A DNA stretch of 64,000 nucleotides, taken from assembly GCF_029961025.1 (NCBI RefSeq), contig NZ_JASBVP010000007.1, forward strand, positions 372,001 to 436,000. Reading direction: 5' to 3'. This document shows, in pieces, positions 50,110 to 60,025 of this stretch (the stretch's first letter is position 1; the number at the start of each line of letters is the position of its first letter). This DNA comes from Mycobacterium sp. (GTDB lineage: Bacteria > Actinomycetota > Actinomycetes > Mycobacteriales > Mycobacteriaceae). The translations under genes and the position numbers were made by a program. The notes under the pieces are model-generated. The model was not told the DNA's origin. It saw nothing but the letters and a program-made list of their open reading frames with translations, and made no database searches.

Positions 50110-50682
50110 TCAGTGCGTGGCCGAGGAAGGCCCGTAATCGGGCTCGTTGCCGGGTTTCCACTTGATGTTGCAGCCGATGCTGGGCACCTGCTCGCCCGGA
50201 ACCGGCCGGCCCGCCAGCACGGCCTGAACGGCCCGGTCGAGGTCATCGCCGGTGACCGGTCGGGAGTTGCCGGGCCGGCTCGCGTCGAACTGACCGCGAT
50301 AGGCCAGTTTGTGCTCCCGGTCGAAAAGGAACAGATCCGGGGTGCAGGCGGCCCGGAACGCGCGGGCCACCTCCTGGGTCTCATCCAGCAGGTACGGGAA
50401 GCTCCACCCGTTGCGCTCGGCGAAGACAGGCATGTGCTCGGGCCCGTCTTGCGGATAGGCGGTGGTGTCGTTGGCGTTGATCGCCAGGATCGCCACCCCC
50501 TGATCCATCCATTGACGGGCCCGCCGCCCGAGTGTCGGTCCGATGTGGATGACGTACGGGCAGTGATTGCAGACGAAGGCCACCAGCAGCCCTGCGGCCC
50601 CGGCCGCGTCGGCCGGGCCGTGGAGCTTTCCCTGCGCGTCGGGGAGCCGGAAGTCGGGCACCGGCGTGCCCAGCGGGAGCAT
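50110..50682 (-). CDS. Redoxin-domain (AhpC/TSA-like) thioredoxin-fold protein
   Basis: The 190-residue protein starts at ATG 50682; seven residues could be added upstream. The thioredoxin fold carries a CNHCPYV motif near residue 40 in place of the usual WCGPC, typical of a subfamily of AhpC/TSA redoxins, followed by TPDLFLFDREHKLAYRG with a cis-Pro region. No signal peptide is visible. It lies downstream of icl2 in the same orientation with about 75 bp between. The role is thiol-disulfide exchange; the specific partner is unknown. The stretch 49868-50109 before it contains no gene I can support. Confidence 0.85.
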   Translation of the reverse strand: MLPLGTPVPDFRLPDAQGKLHGPADAAGAAGLLVAFVCNHCPYVIHIGPTLGRRARQWMDQGVAILAINANDTTAYPQDGPEHMPVFAERNGWSFPYLLDETQEVARAFRAACTPDLFLFDREHKLAYRGQFDASRPGNSRPVTGDDLDRAVQAVLAGRPVPGEQVPSIGCNIKWKPGNEPDYGPSSATH

Positions 50683-50758
50683 CGTCGAGTGAACAGCGAC
50701 CACGGGCCCAGGATGCCATCGCCCCCGGCGATTGACCAGACCCTAGGCCGGCACCACA

Positions 50759-53062
50759 CTACCCTGCGCCCTTGTCTTCCTTGCGGATCAGTCGCCAGAG
50801 CGCCGCGCGATCGGGTGCCAGCAGCTCGGCGATGCGGGGGTGGTTCACCTCGGCGACGATGATCTCGCCCACATCCTGGTTGACTTCTCGGAAGATGCCG
50901 TGGGATTTCATCTTCGAGGTCTGATAGAGATTGTCCTCGGTGGGGGTGACGTAGTGCACCGCGTCGGCCTTGAAGCGGTGCACCAGCCACAGGTGGATCA
51001 AGGTCATCAGGCGCTTTTGACGCAACTGCTCGGCGAACGTGTTCTGGTCCCGCACCGAGAGAATGGTGCTGCCGCGGCGGTCTTGGAAGGGTGAGAAGAT
51101 GACGTTGGCCAGCTCGTCCTCCCCCTTGCCGTAAATGGCGAGCTCGAGCAGCTCCGAGCCGGCGCGGTGCGGGCGCAGCTGCACACGCAGTTTCTCGCCC
51201 AGCTGATAGTGCTCGCTCCACATCGCCAACCAGTCCTCCAGCAGCTTTTTCGGCACCTCGGTCTGCACCAGGTGCTGATGCTGGGTGGAGCCCTTGCCCA
51301 TGGCCTTGGTGGTCGCCGTGCGCCCCGAGGAAGCCAGCAGCGCGGCGTCGGCGCGCGGCCCGCCGGCCAGAGTTTGCGGCGTGCGGTAGGGCGACTCGAT
51401 CAGCCGCAGCTGGCGCTGCAGTCGGGCCAATGCCAGCATGCCGTCTTGCCGCAGCGAGGTGGCGAACTCCTCGGCGGCCAGTCCGTCGATCTGGTGACCC
51501 CCGTAGGTGATGAAGTTGAAGACGAAGCCCAGCTTGCCGAGCTCCTCGGGGAAGGCCCGCATTTCCTCGTCGGTCATCCCGGTGGTGTCCCAGTTAAACG
51601 ACGGGGAGAGGTTGTAGGCCAGCATTTTGTCGGGATACTCGGCGTGGATCGCCTCGGCGAACTGGCGGGCCTCGGCGAGGTCCGCGGTCTTGGTCTCCAT
51701 CCATAGCAGGTCGGCGAACGGCGCGACGGCCAGCGACTTGGCAATCGCGTACGGGATGCCACCGCGAACCTGGTAATAGCCTTCGGGGGTCTTCGCCCGC
51801 TCGCAATCCCAGCCCACGTCGGCCCCCAGTTCCCTGGCCTTCTCACGGGCCTCATACAGCGACGCCCGCTGCGCGAATCGCCGCCATTCCGCAACGCTCA
51901 TGTCGGGGGGTTCGCCCTCGCTTTCGCGGAATTCGAGGAGGTTAGCGACGGCCTCGCCGTAGGTCATCAGCCCGGCGTCTCGCTCCCAGGCGTCGACGAA
52001 CCGCGATTCGACGTTGTCGAACAGCGCGTCGATCGATTGCCGGCCGTTTTGCCGCCACGCCCCGGCCGCCTCCTCGATCAGCTCCGAAATACCTTGGCGC
52101 TTCAGCCAGGCCTCGGCGGCGGCGTATTCCCCCTCGGGAAGCGCGTAGAGCAGATGACCATTGAGCTCTTTGACTCCCAGGTCGTAGAAGCGCCGCATCA
52201 TCGCCAGGAAGCACGCCTTATACGGGGGGATCTTCAGGTTGGTCGCGCCCAGCAGGAACGGTTGGTCGCGTTCGTCGGCACGGCTGTCGATCAGGTTGCC
52301 CGCTTCGGCGTCGGTGCGGGCCACGATGATTCCGGGCACCCGCATCACATCGAGCTGAAAGCGGGCGGAGTTCAGGCGTTTGATCTGTTCGTCCGAGGCC
52401 ACCAGGACCTTGCCGCCCTGATGGCCGCACTTTTTGGTTCCGGGGCGCTGGTCTTCGATGTGATAGCCCGGCACACCGGCCTCGACGAAGCGGCGAATCA
52501 GGTTCCGCACGTGCGGGTCACCGCCATGGCCGGTATCGGCATCGGCGATGATGAACGGACGGAAGTCGGTGGGCGGGGTCGCGGCGCGTTGCTCATCGCT
52601 CATCTGCAGACGCAGGTACTGCTGGTTACGGTCGGCGGTCAACAGTGCGCGCACCAGCCCGGCGGCCTCATCGGGTACTTGGCTCAGCGGGTAGCTGGCC
52701 AGATCCGGACCCGGATCTTCGGTGGTGGAGCCCTTCGCGGAGGTCGCCCACCCGCCGAGGTAGATCCCCTCGATGCCCATCCGCTTCATGGTGACGGCCT
52801 GCCCCGGCGAGTAGGGTCCGAACGTCGTGATGCTCTTGCGCTGAGCGAACAGCTCGCGCAGGCGGGCATAAAACGCCGTCGCCGCCTCGCGGGCCACGGT
52901 GTAGTCGACGGGAATCGTGCCGCGCTGCTCGACAACCTGGCGGGCGGTGTAAAGCCGGATGATCCCGTCAAAGCGCGGACTGTCGAAGTATCGCTGCGTG
53001 GCGGCGACTTCCTGCTCGAACGCGGTGCGGGTCGCGGTGTCCGCCTCGGTAGTGGTGGCCAT
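50759..53062 (-). CDS. aceA: Isocitrate lyase 2 (full-length)
   Basis: Isocitrate lyase splits isocitrate to succinate and glyoxylate for growth on fatty acids, and in mycobacteria also acts in the methylcitrate cycle. The 767-residue protein is the long ICL2 type: the catalytic KKCGH motif is at about 210-214, with [11 protein letters not shown] before it. A large C-terminal domain, which in M. tuberculosis ICL2 binds acyl-CoA regulators, is present. In M. tuberculosis H37Rv the gene is split (aceAa/aceAb); here it is intact. GTG/ATG at 53062 (MATTTEAD) is the start. Confidence 0.95.
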   Translation of the reverse strand: MATTTEADTATRTAFEQEVAATQRYFDSPRFDGIIRLYTARQVVEQRGTIPVDYTVAREAATAFYARLRELFAQRKSITTFGPYSPGQAVTMKRMGIEGIYLGGWATSAKGSTTEDPGPDLASYPLSQVPDEAAGLVRALLTADRNQQYLRLQMSDEQRAATPPTDFRPFIIADADTGHGGDPHVRNLIRRFVEAGVPGYHIEDQRPGTKKCGHQGGKVLVASDEQIKRLNSARFQLDVMRVPGIIVARTDAEAGNLIDSRADERDQPFLLGATNLKIPPYKACFLAMMRRFYDLGVKELNGHLLYALPEGEYAAAEAWLKRQGISELIEEAAGAWRQNGRQSIDALFDNVESRFVDAWERDAGLMTYGEAVANLLEFRESEGEPPDMSVAEWRRFAQRASLYEAREKARELGADVGWDCERAKTPEGYYQVRGGIPYAIAKSLAVAPFADLLWMETKTADLAEARQFAEAIHAEYPDKMLAYNLSPSFNWDTTGMTDEEMRAFPEELGKLGFVFNFITYGGHQIDGLAAEEFATSLRQDGMLALARLQRQLRLIESPYRTPQTLAGGPRADAALLASSGRTATTKAMGKGSTQHQHLVQTEVPKKLLEDWLAMWSEHYQLGEKLRVQLRPHRAGSELLELAIYGKGEDELANVIFSPFQDRRGSTILSVRDQNTFAEQLRQKRLMTLIHLWLVHRFKADAVHYVTPTEDNLYQTSKMKSHGIFREVNQDVGEIIVAEVNHPRIAELLAPDRAALWRLIRKEDKGAG

Positions 53063-53234
53063 GAATTGCGCTCCTCTTCAGCCCGGTTGCCGCTGCTAAC
53101 CAGAGTCTATCCCGGGGGTGCCCGGCCCCCACGGCGTTTGCCGTCAGCGCTATCAGCGGCTTGTCAGGCTGTAGGCCGGGTTCTTTTTCGGCGCTCCGGT
53201 TGGGCGGCCCGCGCCGGCCGTTGCCGCCGGGGCG

Positions 53235-54209
53235 CTACTGACGCAGCCTGATGACGACCTTGCCTCGGGCGGTTCGGCTTTCCAGTGATGCGATCGCCTC
53301 GGCGGCCCGTTCCAGCGGATAGATCACCGGCCGCGGCACCGGAACCACGCCCGCGGCCAGCAGCGGCTCCACCTCCGACCATTGCCGGGTGAGATATTCC
53401 GGGCGTGACGCCACCCACGCCCCCCAGCCGACGCCGACGGCCTCGATGTTGTTCAGCAGCAGCCGGTTCACCTTGATCGTCGGGATGTCACCACCGGTGA
53501 AGCCGACGATCAACAAGCGACCGCCGGGGGCCAGCGCGCGCAACGAGTCGGTGACCCTGTCGCCGCCGACCGGGTCCACGACGATGTCGACCCCGCGGCC
53601 GTTAGTCAGCTCTAGCACCGCGTCTTTGAAGCCGTCGGCGCTTACCACGTCGGTGGCGCCGGCCGCCGTGGCGACGTCGGCTTTCTCGGGCGTGCTGACC
53701 ACGGCGACGGTCCGGGCCGCGCCAAGCGCCGGGGCCAGCCGCAGCGTCGACGTGCCGATGCCGCCGGCGGCCCCGTGCACCAGCACGGTTTCGCCGGGGG
53801 TCAGCCGGCCACGGGTCCGAAGCGCGAAATGCACGGTGAAGTCGTTGAACAACAAGCCCGCGCCGGCCTCCAGGGACACCGTGTCGGGCAGCTTGAACAC
53901 CCGATGCGGTGCCGCCGCGATCACTTCGGCCATGCCACCGGTGAGCATCGTCAAGGCGGCCACCCGGTCACCCGGGCGCACCTGAGCGCCGGCGGGCGCG
54001 CTGCGCACGACGCCCGCCGCTTCAGCGCCGAGGACGAAAGGCAGGGCCGGCCGGTGCTGGTAGCGGCCGCGCGTCAGCAGCACGTCGGGAAATGCCACGC
54101 CCGCGGCATGGACGTCGATGACAACGGCCCCGTCACCGCCCGGTTCGTCGAGGTCGACCACCCGGACCGCGTCCGGGCCGTCGAGGCGGGCTACCTGAAC
54201 CGCACGCAT
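53235..54209 (-). CDS. Zinc-type alcohol dehydrogenase-like quinone oxidoreductase
   Basis: The 324-residue MDR-family protein has a GroES-like N-terminal domain (VLGAEAAGVVRSAPAG) and an NAD(P)-binding domain with VLVHGAAGGIGTSTLRLAPALGA and VVDPVGGDRV. Zinc-ligand Cys/His residues of alcohol dehydrogenases are not evident, as in quinone oxidoreductases. ATG 54209 (MRAVQVARLDGP) is the natural start; the open frame continues far upstream without homologous sequence. The substrate is unknown. It is divergent from the alpha/beta hydrolase gene. Confidence 0.88.
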   Translation of the reverse strand: MRAVQVARLDGPDAVRVVDLDEPGGDGAVVIDVHAAGVAFPDVLLTRGRYQHRPALPFVLGAEAAGVVRSAPAGAQVRPGDRVAALTMLTGGMAEVIAAAPHRVFKLPDTVSLEAGAGLLFNDFTVHFALRTRGRLTPGETVLVHGAAGGIGTSTLRLAPALGAARTVAVVSTPEKADVATAAGATDVVSADGFKDAVLELTNGRGVDIVVDPVGGDRVTDSLRALAPGGRLLIVGFTGGDIPTIKVNRLLLNNIEAVGVGWGAWVASRPEYLTRQWSEVEPLLAAGVVPVPRPVIYPLERAAEAIASLESRTARGKVVIRLRQ

Positions 54210-54386
54210 TCCCACTCTCCTTAAGACACCCCCAAGCGCGGACGCGTTATCACCGGGCACCCGATCCGCGGCCGGCACCGGTTGCCGTCTCGGTGCAGAT
54301 CGCAGCCTAACGACACCACGGCTGCGGCGTTGGGGCGGCTTTAGACTCGGGGTATCCGAAGAAGTGGTGGGTGATGGGCGGCATCG

Positions 54387-55346
54387 ATGGGTTCTCGTCG
54401 AGTGACTCGCGGCGGTGCGCCCGCCCGGCTGCCCGTCGCGTTGCCGCCGAGCCGCACCGTGGCCGTGCGGGCCGCCGACGGCACCCTGTTGCACACCCAG
54501 GTGTTCGGGCCCGACGAGGGCTACCCGATTGTCCTGGCGCACGGCATCACCTGCGCGATCCCCGTGTGGGCCCACCAGATCGCCGATCTGGCCGCCGACC
54601 ACCGGGTGATCGCGTTCGATCATCGCGGCCACGGACGCAGCGGGGTTCCGCGGCGTGGCGGTTACAGCCTCAACCACCTGGCGTCCGACCTCGACGCCGT
54701 GCTTGAGGCCACCCTCGGGCCGCATGAGCGCGCGGTAATCGCCGGGCACTCGATGGGCGGTATCGCCATCACCGCCTGGTCGGACCGCTACCGTCACAAG
54801 GTCGCACGACGAGCCGACGCCGTCGCGCTGATCAACACCACCACCGGCGATTTGCTGCGGAAAGTCAGACTGTTGCCGGTACCGGCGCAGCTGGCGCCAG
54901 CGCGGGTCTGGGCCGCCCGGGGCCTGATAGCGACGCTCGGCTCGGTACCGCTGCCGGGTGCGGGACGACGGGTGGCCCGCGAATTCATCGCCATGATGAC
55001 CGTCGGCGCTGACGCCGACCCGGGGGTCGCCGCGCTGATCTGCGATCTGTTCCTGGGCACCGCACCGGCGGGCCGTGGCGGTTGCGCGAAGATGCTCAGC
55101 ACCATGGGATGCCGCCACCTCAGCCTGACCGGGTTGACGGTGCCCACCCTTGTCATCGGCAGCAGACGCGACCGACTGACCCCGATCAGCCAATCCCGCC
55201 GGATCGCCGCGACCGTGCCCAACCTCGCCGGCCTGGTCGAATTGCCCGGTGGACACTGCGCGATGCTGGAACGCCCCGCCGACGTCACTCGTGAGCTTCG
55301 GGCGCTGACCGAATGGGCCCGCGGGGCCCGGCGGATCAGCTCATAG
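54387..55346 (+). CDS. Alpha/beta hydrolase-fold protein
   Basis: The 319-residue serine hydrolase has LAHGITCAIPVW (oxyanion region), FDHRGHGRS, the nucleophile elbow GHSMGG, a late acid in GSRRDRLTP, and the catalytic His in LPGGHCAMLERP. A 25-residue Arg/Pro-rich N-terminus precedes the fold. It may be an esterase, lipase or haloperoxidase-type enzyme; the substrate cannot be read from sequence. The stretch from its stop to the next gene (55347-55622) contains no supported gene. Confidence 0.87.
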   Translation: MGSRRVTRGGAPARLPVALPPSRTVAVRAADGTLLHTQVFGPDEGYPIVLAHGITCAIPVWAHQIADLAADHRVIAFDHRGHGRSGVPRRGGYSLNHLASDLDAVLEATLGPHERAVIAGHSMGGIAITAWSDRYRHKVARRADAVALINTTTGDLLRKVRLLPVPAQLAPARVWAARGLIATLGSVPLPGAGRRVAREFIAMMTVGADADPGVAALICDLFLGTAPAGRGGCAKMLSTMGCRHLSLTGLTVPTLVIGSRRDRLTPISQSRRIAATVPNLAGLVELPGGHCAMLERPADVTRELRALTEWARGARRISS

Positions 55347-55622
55347 CCGGGCTGACGGCACAGTGCTGCAACGAGTTCCGGGTGCCAACGCCCCTAGACC
55401 CAGACACCGCACTCCGACAGTGGCGCCACCCGAGCCGCGCCCGCTCGCGTCGCGCGGAACGCTCACGCCGCTATCGTGAGCGCTGCACGCGGATGTCCCG
55501 GCTGTCTCGCCGGGTCGACGATGACCGAAAGCATCGGATCACGCAACCTTCCGGTCGACGTCCCTGCCGCAGAACATGCGCGACTACGACCGCGACTCCG
55601 ACACCGTCGCCGAAAGAACGGG

Positions 55623-55892
55623 TTAACCGCTTTTGTACGCGGGCCCCGGAACCCCGTCGCGGTACGTGACGCATTGCCGCGATCCACCACTGCCGGTGCA
55701 ACACGTCTCGATGAGGGTGGGCTCGGCACCCCAGTGAGGTTGCACCTGCTCCGACGAATATTCGCCGCCGGAATTCTTGCACGCGGTCTCGACATCCGTT
55801 TGCGCGCGAGCAACCCCGGCGCCCGAGAGCATCACTGCGGCCGCCGTCGCGAAGGTCGCCACGGGCAAGGCGCTTAATACCGGACGTTTCAT
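55623..55892 (-). CDS. Small secreted cysteine-rich protein
   Basis: This 89-residue protein has a clear signal peptide (MKRPVLSALPVATFATAAAV) with cleavage near ARA-QTD. The mature part of about 59 residues carries four Cys (ACKNSGG, ETCCTG, QCVTY), suited to two disulfides. No family is recognised. The next gene downstream on this strand is far; it appears to be monocistronic. The intergenic interval 55893-56181 to the MFS gene shows no clear gene. Confidence 0.75.
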   Translation of the reverse strand: MKRPVLSALPVATFATAAAVMLSGAGVARAQTDVETACKNSGGEYSSEQVQPHWGAEPTLIETCCTGSGGSRQCVTYRDGVPGPAYKSG

Positions 55893-56181
55893 GTTCCTCC
55901 ATAGCCAGGCGATATCCCGGAGCCATTCCTCAACGAGGGTGCGGACCAGAACCGGCAGCGCCAGTTTACCGGGGCGGGATGCGGTATCGGAGTGCTCGGG
56001 CGGTACCGACCCGCGGCGTGGTCCGAGCCCAGGCCTGGCGCGGGTGCGGCATGGTCCGCGGGATGGGCGGCGATACCGCGCCGTCGATCGATCTCGCGGT
56101 CGGGGTCGAGGGGGCCGTCAGCAGTGCGGGGCGCACCGGCCGGAGTCGGGTGGCCCCGGGTGGTGCGGTGTTGCCAAGAGC

Positions 56182-57438
56182 TCAGGTCGCCTCCACGGCG
56201 ACCGTCAACGCGGGGACCTGGCTGTCCGCGCCCCGCAGGAGGGCGGCACACCCGAGCCAGATCACGAGCGACCCCAATGACAATCCGCCAAGCAGCACAA
56301 AAGCGGCCGGAAAACCGAATATCTGAGCGACGAATCCGCCCAGCACCGGGCTGAGCGCTCCACCGAGACCCTGAGCAGCCATGATCGCGCCCTGGCCGAC
56401 GTTGATGTGGCCGGTGCCATCGAGAATCCGGGCCACCAGCCCGGGCACCGCCACCGACAGCATGCCCGACCCCACCCCGTCGAGGATCTGCACCGGGATG
56501 ACTCCCCAGGGGGTGATCACACCGGCGGCGATGAGCGCGCGGACGGGCAGCGCAGCGAATGCGATCAGTATCGCCAGCCAGTAGCCGCGGGTTTGGGCGA
56601 TCTTCATGGCCGCCAGCGACGCCGGGATCATCACGGCCTGGGCCACGACAACGGTGCTGGCCACGGTGGTGAACGGGTTGGCGTGGGTGGCGACCACGGC
56701 CAGTCCGTACAGCGGCAGCATCGCCGCATTGCCCAGCCAGAACAGCATCACCGCGCCGGCCACCGCCAGCAGCGGGCGGGACTCGATCAGCACCCGCAGC
56801 CGTTTGACCGGGGCCTGACCACCCCCCAGCGCCTCGCCGCGCGCCACGTGATGGTCGATGTGCCCGGCGGGGATTCGCAGCACAGCGACAACGGTGATCA
56901 CCGCGAACACCGCGGCGAGCCAGAACACCCCGGGGTATCCGAACACCCAGCCGAGCAGACCCCCGAGCGCGGCGCCGGCCAGGTTGCCGGCGTGGTTGTA
57001 GGCCTGATTGCGACCGTTTTGGCTGGTGAAGCCGGCTTGGCCGGCCATGCCGAGGGTGATGCCGATGACCGCGGGGGCGATCGTCGCACCCGAGATGCAC
57101 ATCACGGCTTGCGCGGCGGCGACGACCCAGAACTGTCGCGATGTCAGGATCACCGCGGAGGCCGCGACCGCGGCCAAACCGACGACGATGACCACGGTTC
57201 GCTTGCGGGTGGTGGCGTCAACCAGCGCGCCGGCGGGCCCCACGGTGCACATCCCGACGATGGCGCCCAGGGTCATGACGGTGCCGATCGTCCCGGTGCC
57301 CCAGCCACGCCCGGCCAGCAGTACGCCCAGGAAAGGGCCCATGCCGGCTTCCATGTCCGCCATGAAAAAATTGACCGCCCGCAGGGCGGCCCGATCCCGC
57401 ACCGGCACGGTGAGCGCCGACGTATCGCGGCTGACCAT
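56182..57438 (-). CDS. MFS transporter
   Basis: This 418-residue major facilitator protein has about 12 hydrophobic segments. The conserved cytoplasmic loop is recognisable (GPAGALVDATTRKRTVVIVV), with a central loop of charged residues (HIDHHVARGEALGGG). The C-terminal half has QILDGVGSGMLSVAVPGLVAR. The substrate is unknown; drug or small-molecule efflux is a common role of the family. It lies 97 bp downstream of mntH on the same strand. Confidence 0.88.
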   Translation of the reverse strand: MVSRDTSALTVPVRDRAALRAVNFFMADMEAGMGPFLGVLLAGRGWGTGTIGTVMTLGAIVGMCTVGPAGALVDATTRKRTVVIVVGLAAVAASAVILTSRQFWVVAAAQAVMCISGATIAPAVIGITLGMAGQAGFTSQNGRNQAYNHAGNLAGAALGGLLGWVFGYPGVFWLAAVFAVITVVAVLRIPAGHIDHHVARGEALGGGQAPVKRLRVLIESRPLLAVAGAVMLFWLGNAAMLPLYGLAVVATHANPFTTVASTVVVAQAVMIPASLAAMKIAQTRGYWLAILIAFAALPVRALIAAGVITPWGVIPVQILDGVGSGMLSVAVPGLVARILDGTGHINVGQGAIMAAQGLGGALSPVLGGFVAQIFGFPAAFVLLGGLSLGSLVIWLGCAALLRGADSQVPALTVAVEAT

Positions 57439-57535
57439 CCATCGAATGTTCCGATATCGCAGCGCAACCTCGCAAGCCGGGTGAGACGTCAGGTCCGGGA
57501 ACGGGTCGCCGTCCAGGACAACGGGCCGGCCGGCA

Positions 57536-58762
57536 TCAGCCGGTCACCGTCAGAAAAATCAGCGCCCCGTTGAGCAGGCTGATCAGCGCCGTGACCGTCC
57601 AGCCGGCGACGGCGGTGAGGCGACCGTTCGTGTCATCGCCCATCAGCACGGGGTCACCGGTCAGGCGCACCAGCGGCACCAGCGCAAAGGGAATGCCGAA
57701 TGACAAGACCACCTGCGAGAGCACCAGTGCGCGGGTGGGGTTCAGTCCGCTGGCCAGGATCACCAGCGCGGGGATCAAGGTGATCACCCTGCGCACCAGG
57801 ACCGGGATCGAGCGGTGTAGTAACCCGTGCATGATCACGGCGCCGGCGTAGGCGCCCACCGAGGTGGACGCCAAACCCGACGCCAGCAACCCCACGGCGA
57901 ACAGCAGCGCGATCGTGGGACCCAGGGTGGTGTGGACGGCCTCGTAGGCGCGCCGGATTGACCCACTGTTGTCGCGGCCCTGCAGGTTGATCGCGGCGAC
58001 CAACAGCATCGCCGCATTGACCGCCCCCGCGATAAACATCGCCAGCCCGACGTCCCAGCGGGTGGCTCGCAGCAGCCGGCGCCGCTGAGGTCCCGTCTCC
58101 GGATGGCCGTGCCGGTCGAGGGCCAGACCGGAATGCAGATAAACCGCGTGCGGCATGACGGTAGCGCCCAGGATGGCGGCGGCCAGCAATACGCTTTCGG
58201 TGCCGCGAAAGCGGGGCAGCAGGCCGGTGATGACGGCACCGGGGGGTGGCGTCTTGACAAAGAAACTGGCGGCAAAGCCCACCGCGATGACGACCAATAG
58301 CCCTTCGATGACGCGCTCGAACATGCGCTGGCCGTGACGATTCTGCACTATCAGCAGCAGCAGTGACACCGCCCCGGTGATCACCCCGCCGATCAGCAGC
58401 GGTAGATGAAACAAGATGTCCAGCGCGATGGCTCCGCCTACCACTTCGGCCAAATCGGTTGCCATTGCCACAAGTTCGGCCTGCGCCCAGTAGGCTAAAC
58501 GGGTGGAGCGGCGCATCCGGGCACCGACCGCCTCGGGAAGCGATTTCCCGGCGACCAGGCCCAGTTTGGCCGAGAGGTATTGAACCAGGGCTGCCGTCGC
58601 ATTGGCCGCCATGATCACCCACAGCAGCAGGTAACCGTACTCGGCGCCGGCGCTGACGTTGGCCGCTACGTTCCCCGGGTCGACATAGGCGATGGCCGCG
58701 ACAAATGCCGGCCCGAGCAGATACCAGCCTGTTTTGAGGGGGGTGCGGGTGTCCTGGGCCAA
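57536..58762 (-). CDS. mntH: Nramp-family Mn2+/Fe2+ symporter MntH
   Basis: MntH takes up Mn2+ and other divalent metals with protons. The 408-residue protein has the metal-binding DPGNVAAN motif in the first helix, MPHAVYLHS in helix 6, and about eleven membrane helices. It corresponds to Rv0924c (428 residues). A DtxR-family half-site, TTAGGTTA, lies 38 bp upstream of the start, consistent with manganese-responsive repression. Confidence 0.92.
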   Translation of the reverse strand: MAQDTRTPLKTGWYLLGPAFVAAIAYVDPGNVAANVSAGAEYGYLLLWVIMAANATAALVQYLSAKLGLVAGKSLPEAVGARMRRSTRLAYWAQAELVAMATDLAEVVGGAIALDILFHLPLLIGGVITGAVSLLLLIVQNRHGQRMFERVIEGLLVVIAVGFAASFFVKTPPPGAVITGLLPRFRGTESVLLAAAILGATVMPHAVYLHSGLALDRHGHPETGPQRRRLLRATRWDVGLAMFIAGAVNAAMLLVAAINLQGRDNSGSIRRAYEAVHTTLGPTIALLFAVGLLASGLASTSVGAYAGAVIMHGLLHRSIPVLVRRVITLIPALVILASGLNPTRALVLSQVVLSFGIPFALVPLVRLTGDPVLMGDDTNGRLTAVAGWTVTALISLLNGALIFLTVTG

Positions 58763-58799
58763 GTCACCGACCTTCGATCCGATTGGGCGAATGCGAAAG

Positions 58800-58818
58800 T
58801 TAGGTTATCCGAAAAATT
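58800..58818. promoter_or_regulatory. MntR/IdeR-like box upstream of mntH
   Basis: The 19-bp TTAGGTTATCCGAAAAATT has a perfect left half TTAGGTTA of the DtxR-family consensus but a weak right half. Position fits repression of mntH. MntR is the more likely regulator, by function of the target. Confidence 0.5.
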
Positions 58819-59009
58819 GAGGGTCCCCTCGGCGAGGTGCTGACGTCGAGGAAAAGCCCAGGTAAAAGCAGAACCTCGTGATGGGTGATGCGAGTGCACC
58901 CGGGGCCAGGCTGCGCACCCGGATTACAGCGCCCGGGGGTGACCCCGGTAGGTCCTCATTCACCGCAGGTCAGAATTAAGGCGCTGAAACCACCCGTGAG
59001 GTTCGGTCC

Positions 59010-59900
59010 TCAGGGGCTGGTACCCGATGTCGCGGTAGTCTTTTTGGCGGGTGTCTTCTTGGCGGGGACTTTCTTGGTAGGTCGCTTCCTGGTCGGTGGC
59101 GCACCAGTACCCGATCGCGCCTTCACACTGGCCTCCAGCTTGGCGAGCAAGTCGGAGACATCCTCGGTCTCGTCGAGCGCAGACGGCTGTTGCTCAACCG
59201 TAAATGCTTGTCCGCCTTCAAGTTTAGCATCAATAAGCTCACGCAAGTGGTCCTGATAGGTGTCGCGGTAGCGGTCTGGGTGGAACTCTTCGGCCATCGA
59301 TTCGACCACCTGCCCCGCCATTTTCAGCTCCGCCGGCCTGATCTCGACCTTTTGGTCCAGAACGGGAAAGTCGGGGTCACGGATCTCGTCGGGCCACAAC
59401 AACGTCTGCACCACCATCACGTCGCGCTTGCTGAAATCCTTGACCCGCAAGGCCGCAAGCCGGGTCTTGTTACGCAGGGTGAAATGCACGATCGCAACAC
59501 GGTCGGTCTCGGCTAGCGTCTTAGCAAGCAGCACATACGATTTCGACGACTTTCCGTCTGGCTCCAGGAAATAGCTACGGTCGTACATCATCGGGTCGAG
59601 GTCGCTGGCCGGGACGAATTCCAGCACCTCGATCTCGTGGTTGCGCTCCTCCGGCAACGTCGCGATGTCGTCATCGGTGATCACCACCATCCTGCCGTCA
59701 GCGGATTCGTATGCCCGCGCGATATCGCTGTACTCGACGAGCTCACCGCAGACCTCGCACACCCGCTGATAGCGGATCCGCCCGTTGTCTTTGGCGTGCA
59801 CCTGACGGAACTTGATGTCGTGGTCCTCGGTGGCGGCATACACCTTGACCGGCACGTTGACCAGCCCGAAGGAAATCGAACCCTTCCAGATGGAACGCAT
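59010..59900 (-). CDS. ku: NHEJ DNA end-binding protein Ku
   Basis: Bacterial Ku binds DNA ends as a homodimeric ring and recruits LigD. The 296-residue protein begins MRSIWKGSISFGLVNVPVKV, the standard Ku start, with the core CEVCGE zinc-ribbon-like pair, and ends in a Lys-rich tail (KRPTKKVPAKKTPAKK) longer than that of M. tuberculosis Ku (273 residues total). Such tails bind DNA and allow Ku to slide inward. An open frame upstream to 60143 lacks homology. In M. tuberculosis ku lies next to ligD; here three genes intervene. Confidence 0.95.
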   Translation of the reverse strand: MRSIWKGSISFGLVNVPVKVYAATEDHDIKFRQVHAKDNGRIRYQRVCEVCGELVEYSDIARAYESADGRMVVITDDDIATLPEERNHEIEVLEFVPASDLDPMMYDRSYFLEPDGKSSKSYVLLAKTLAETDRVAIVHFTLRNKTRLAALRVKDFSKRDVMVVQTLLWPDEIRDPDFPVLDQKVEIRPAELKMAGQVVESMAEEFHPDRYRDTYQDHLRELIDAKLEGGQAFTVEQQPSALDETEDVSDLLAKLEASVKARSGTGAPPTRKRPTKKVPAKKTPAKKTTATSGTSP

Positions 59901-60025
59901 AGCGTCCAGTATGCCCACATCGGATTGGGTGGACCCGGATACCGCAAACGCATCGGGGGCATCGGGGTCGTGGCTGAGGGCGACCGTCGGGTGGTGGGCA
60001 GCTCGGCAGAGCCTCATCGGCCGTT

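Noticed and set aside
49739..50137. Plus-strand frame across tRNA-fMet
   Set aside because: It overlaps the tRNA and terminator; the translated product looks noncoding.
54210..55256. Long N-terminal extension of the quinone oxidoreductase frame
   Set aside because: It is antisense to the alpha/beta hydrolase gene and has no family similarity.
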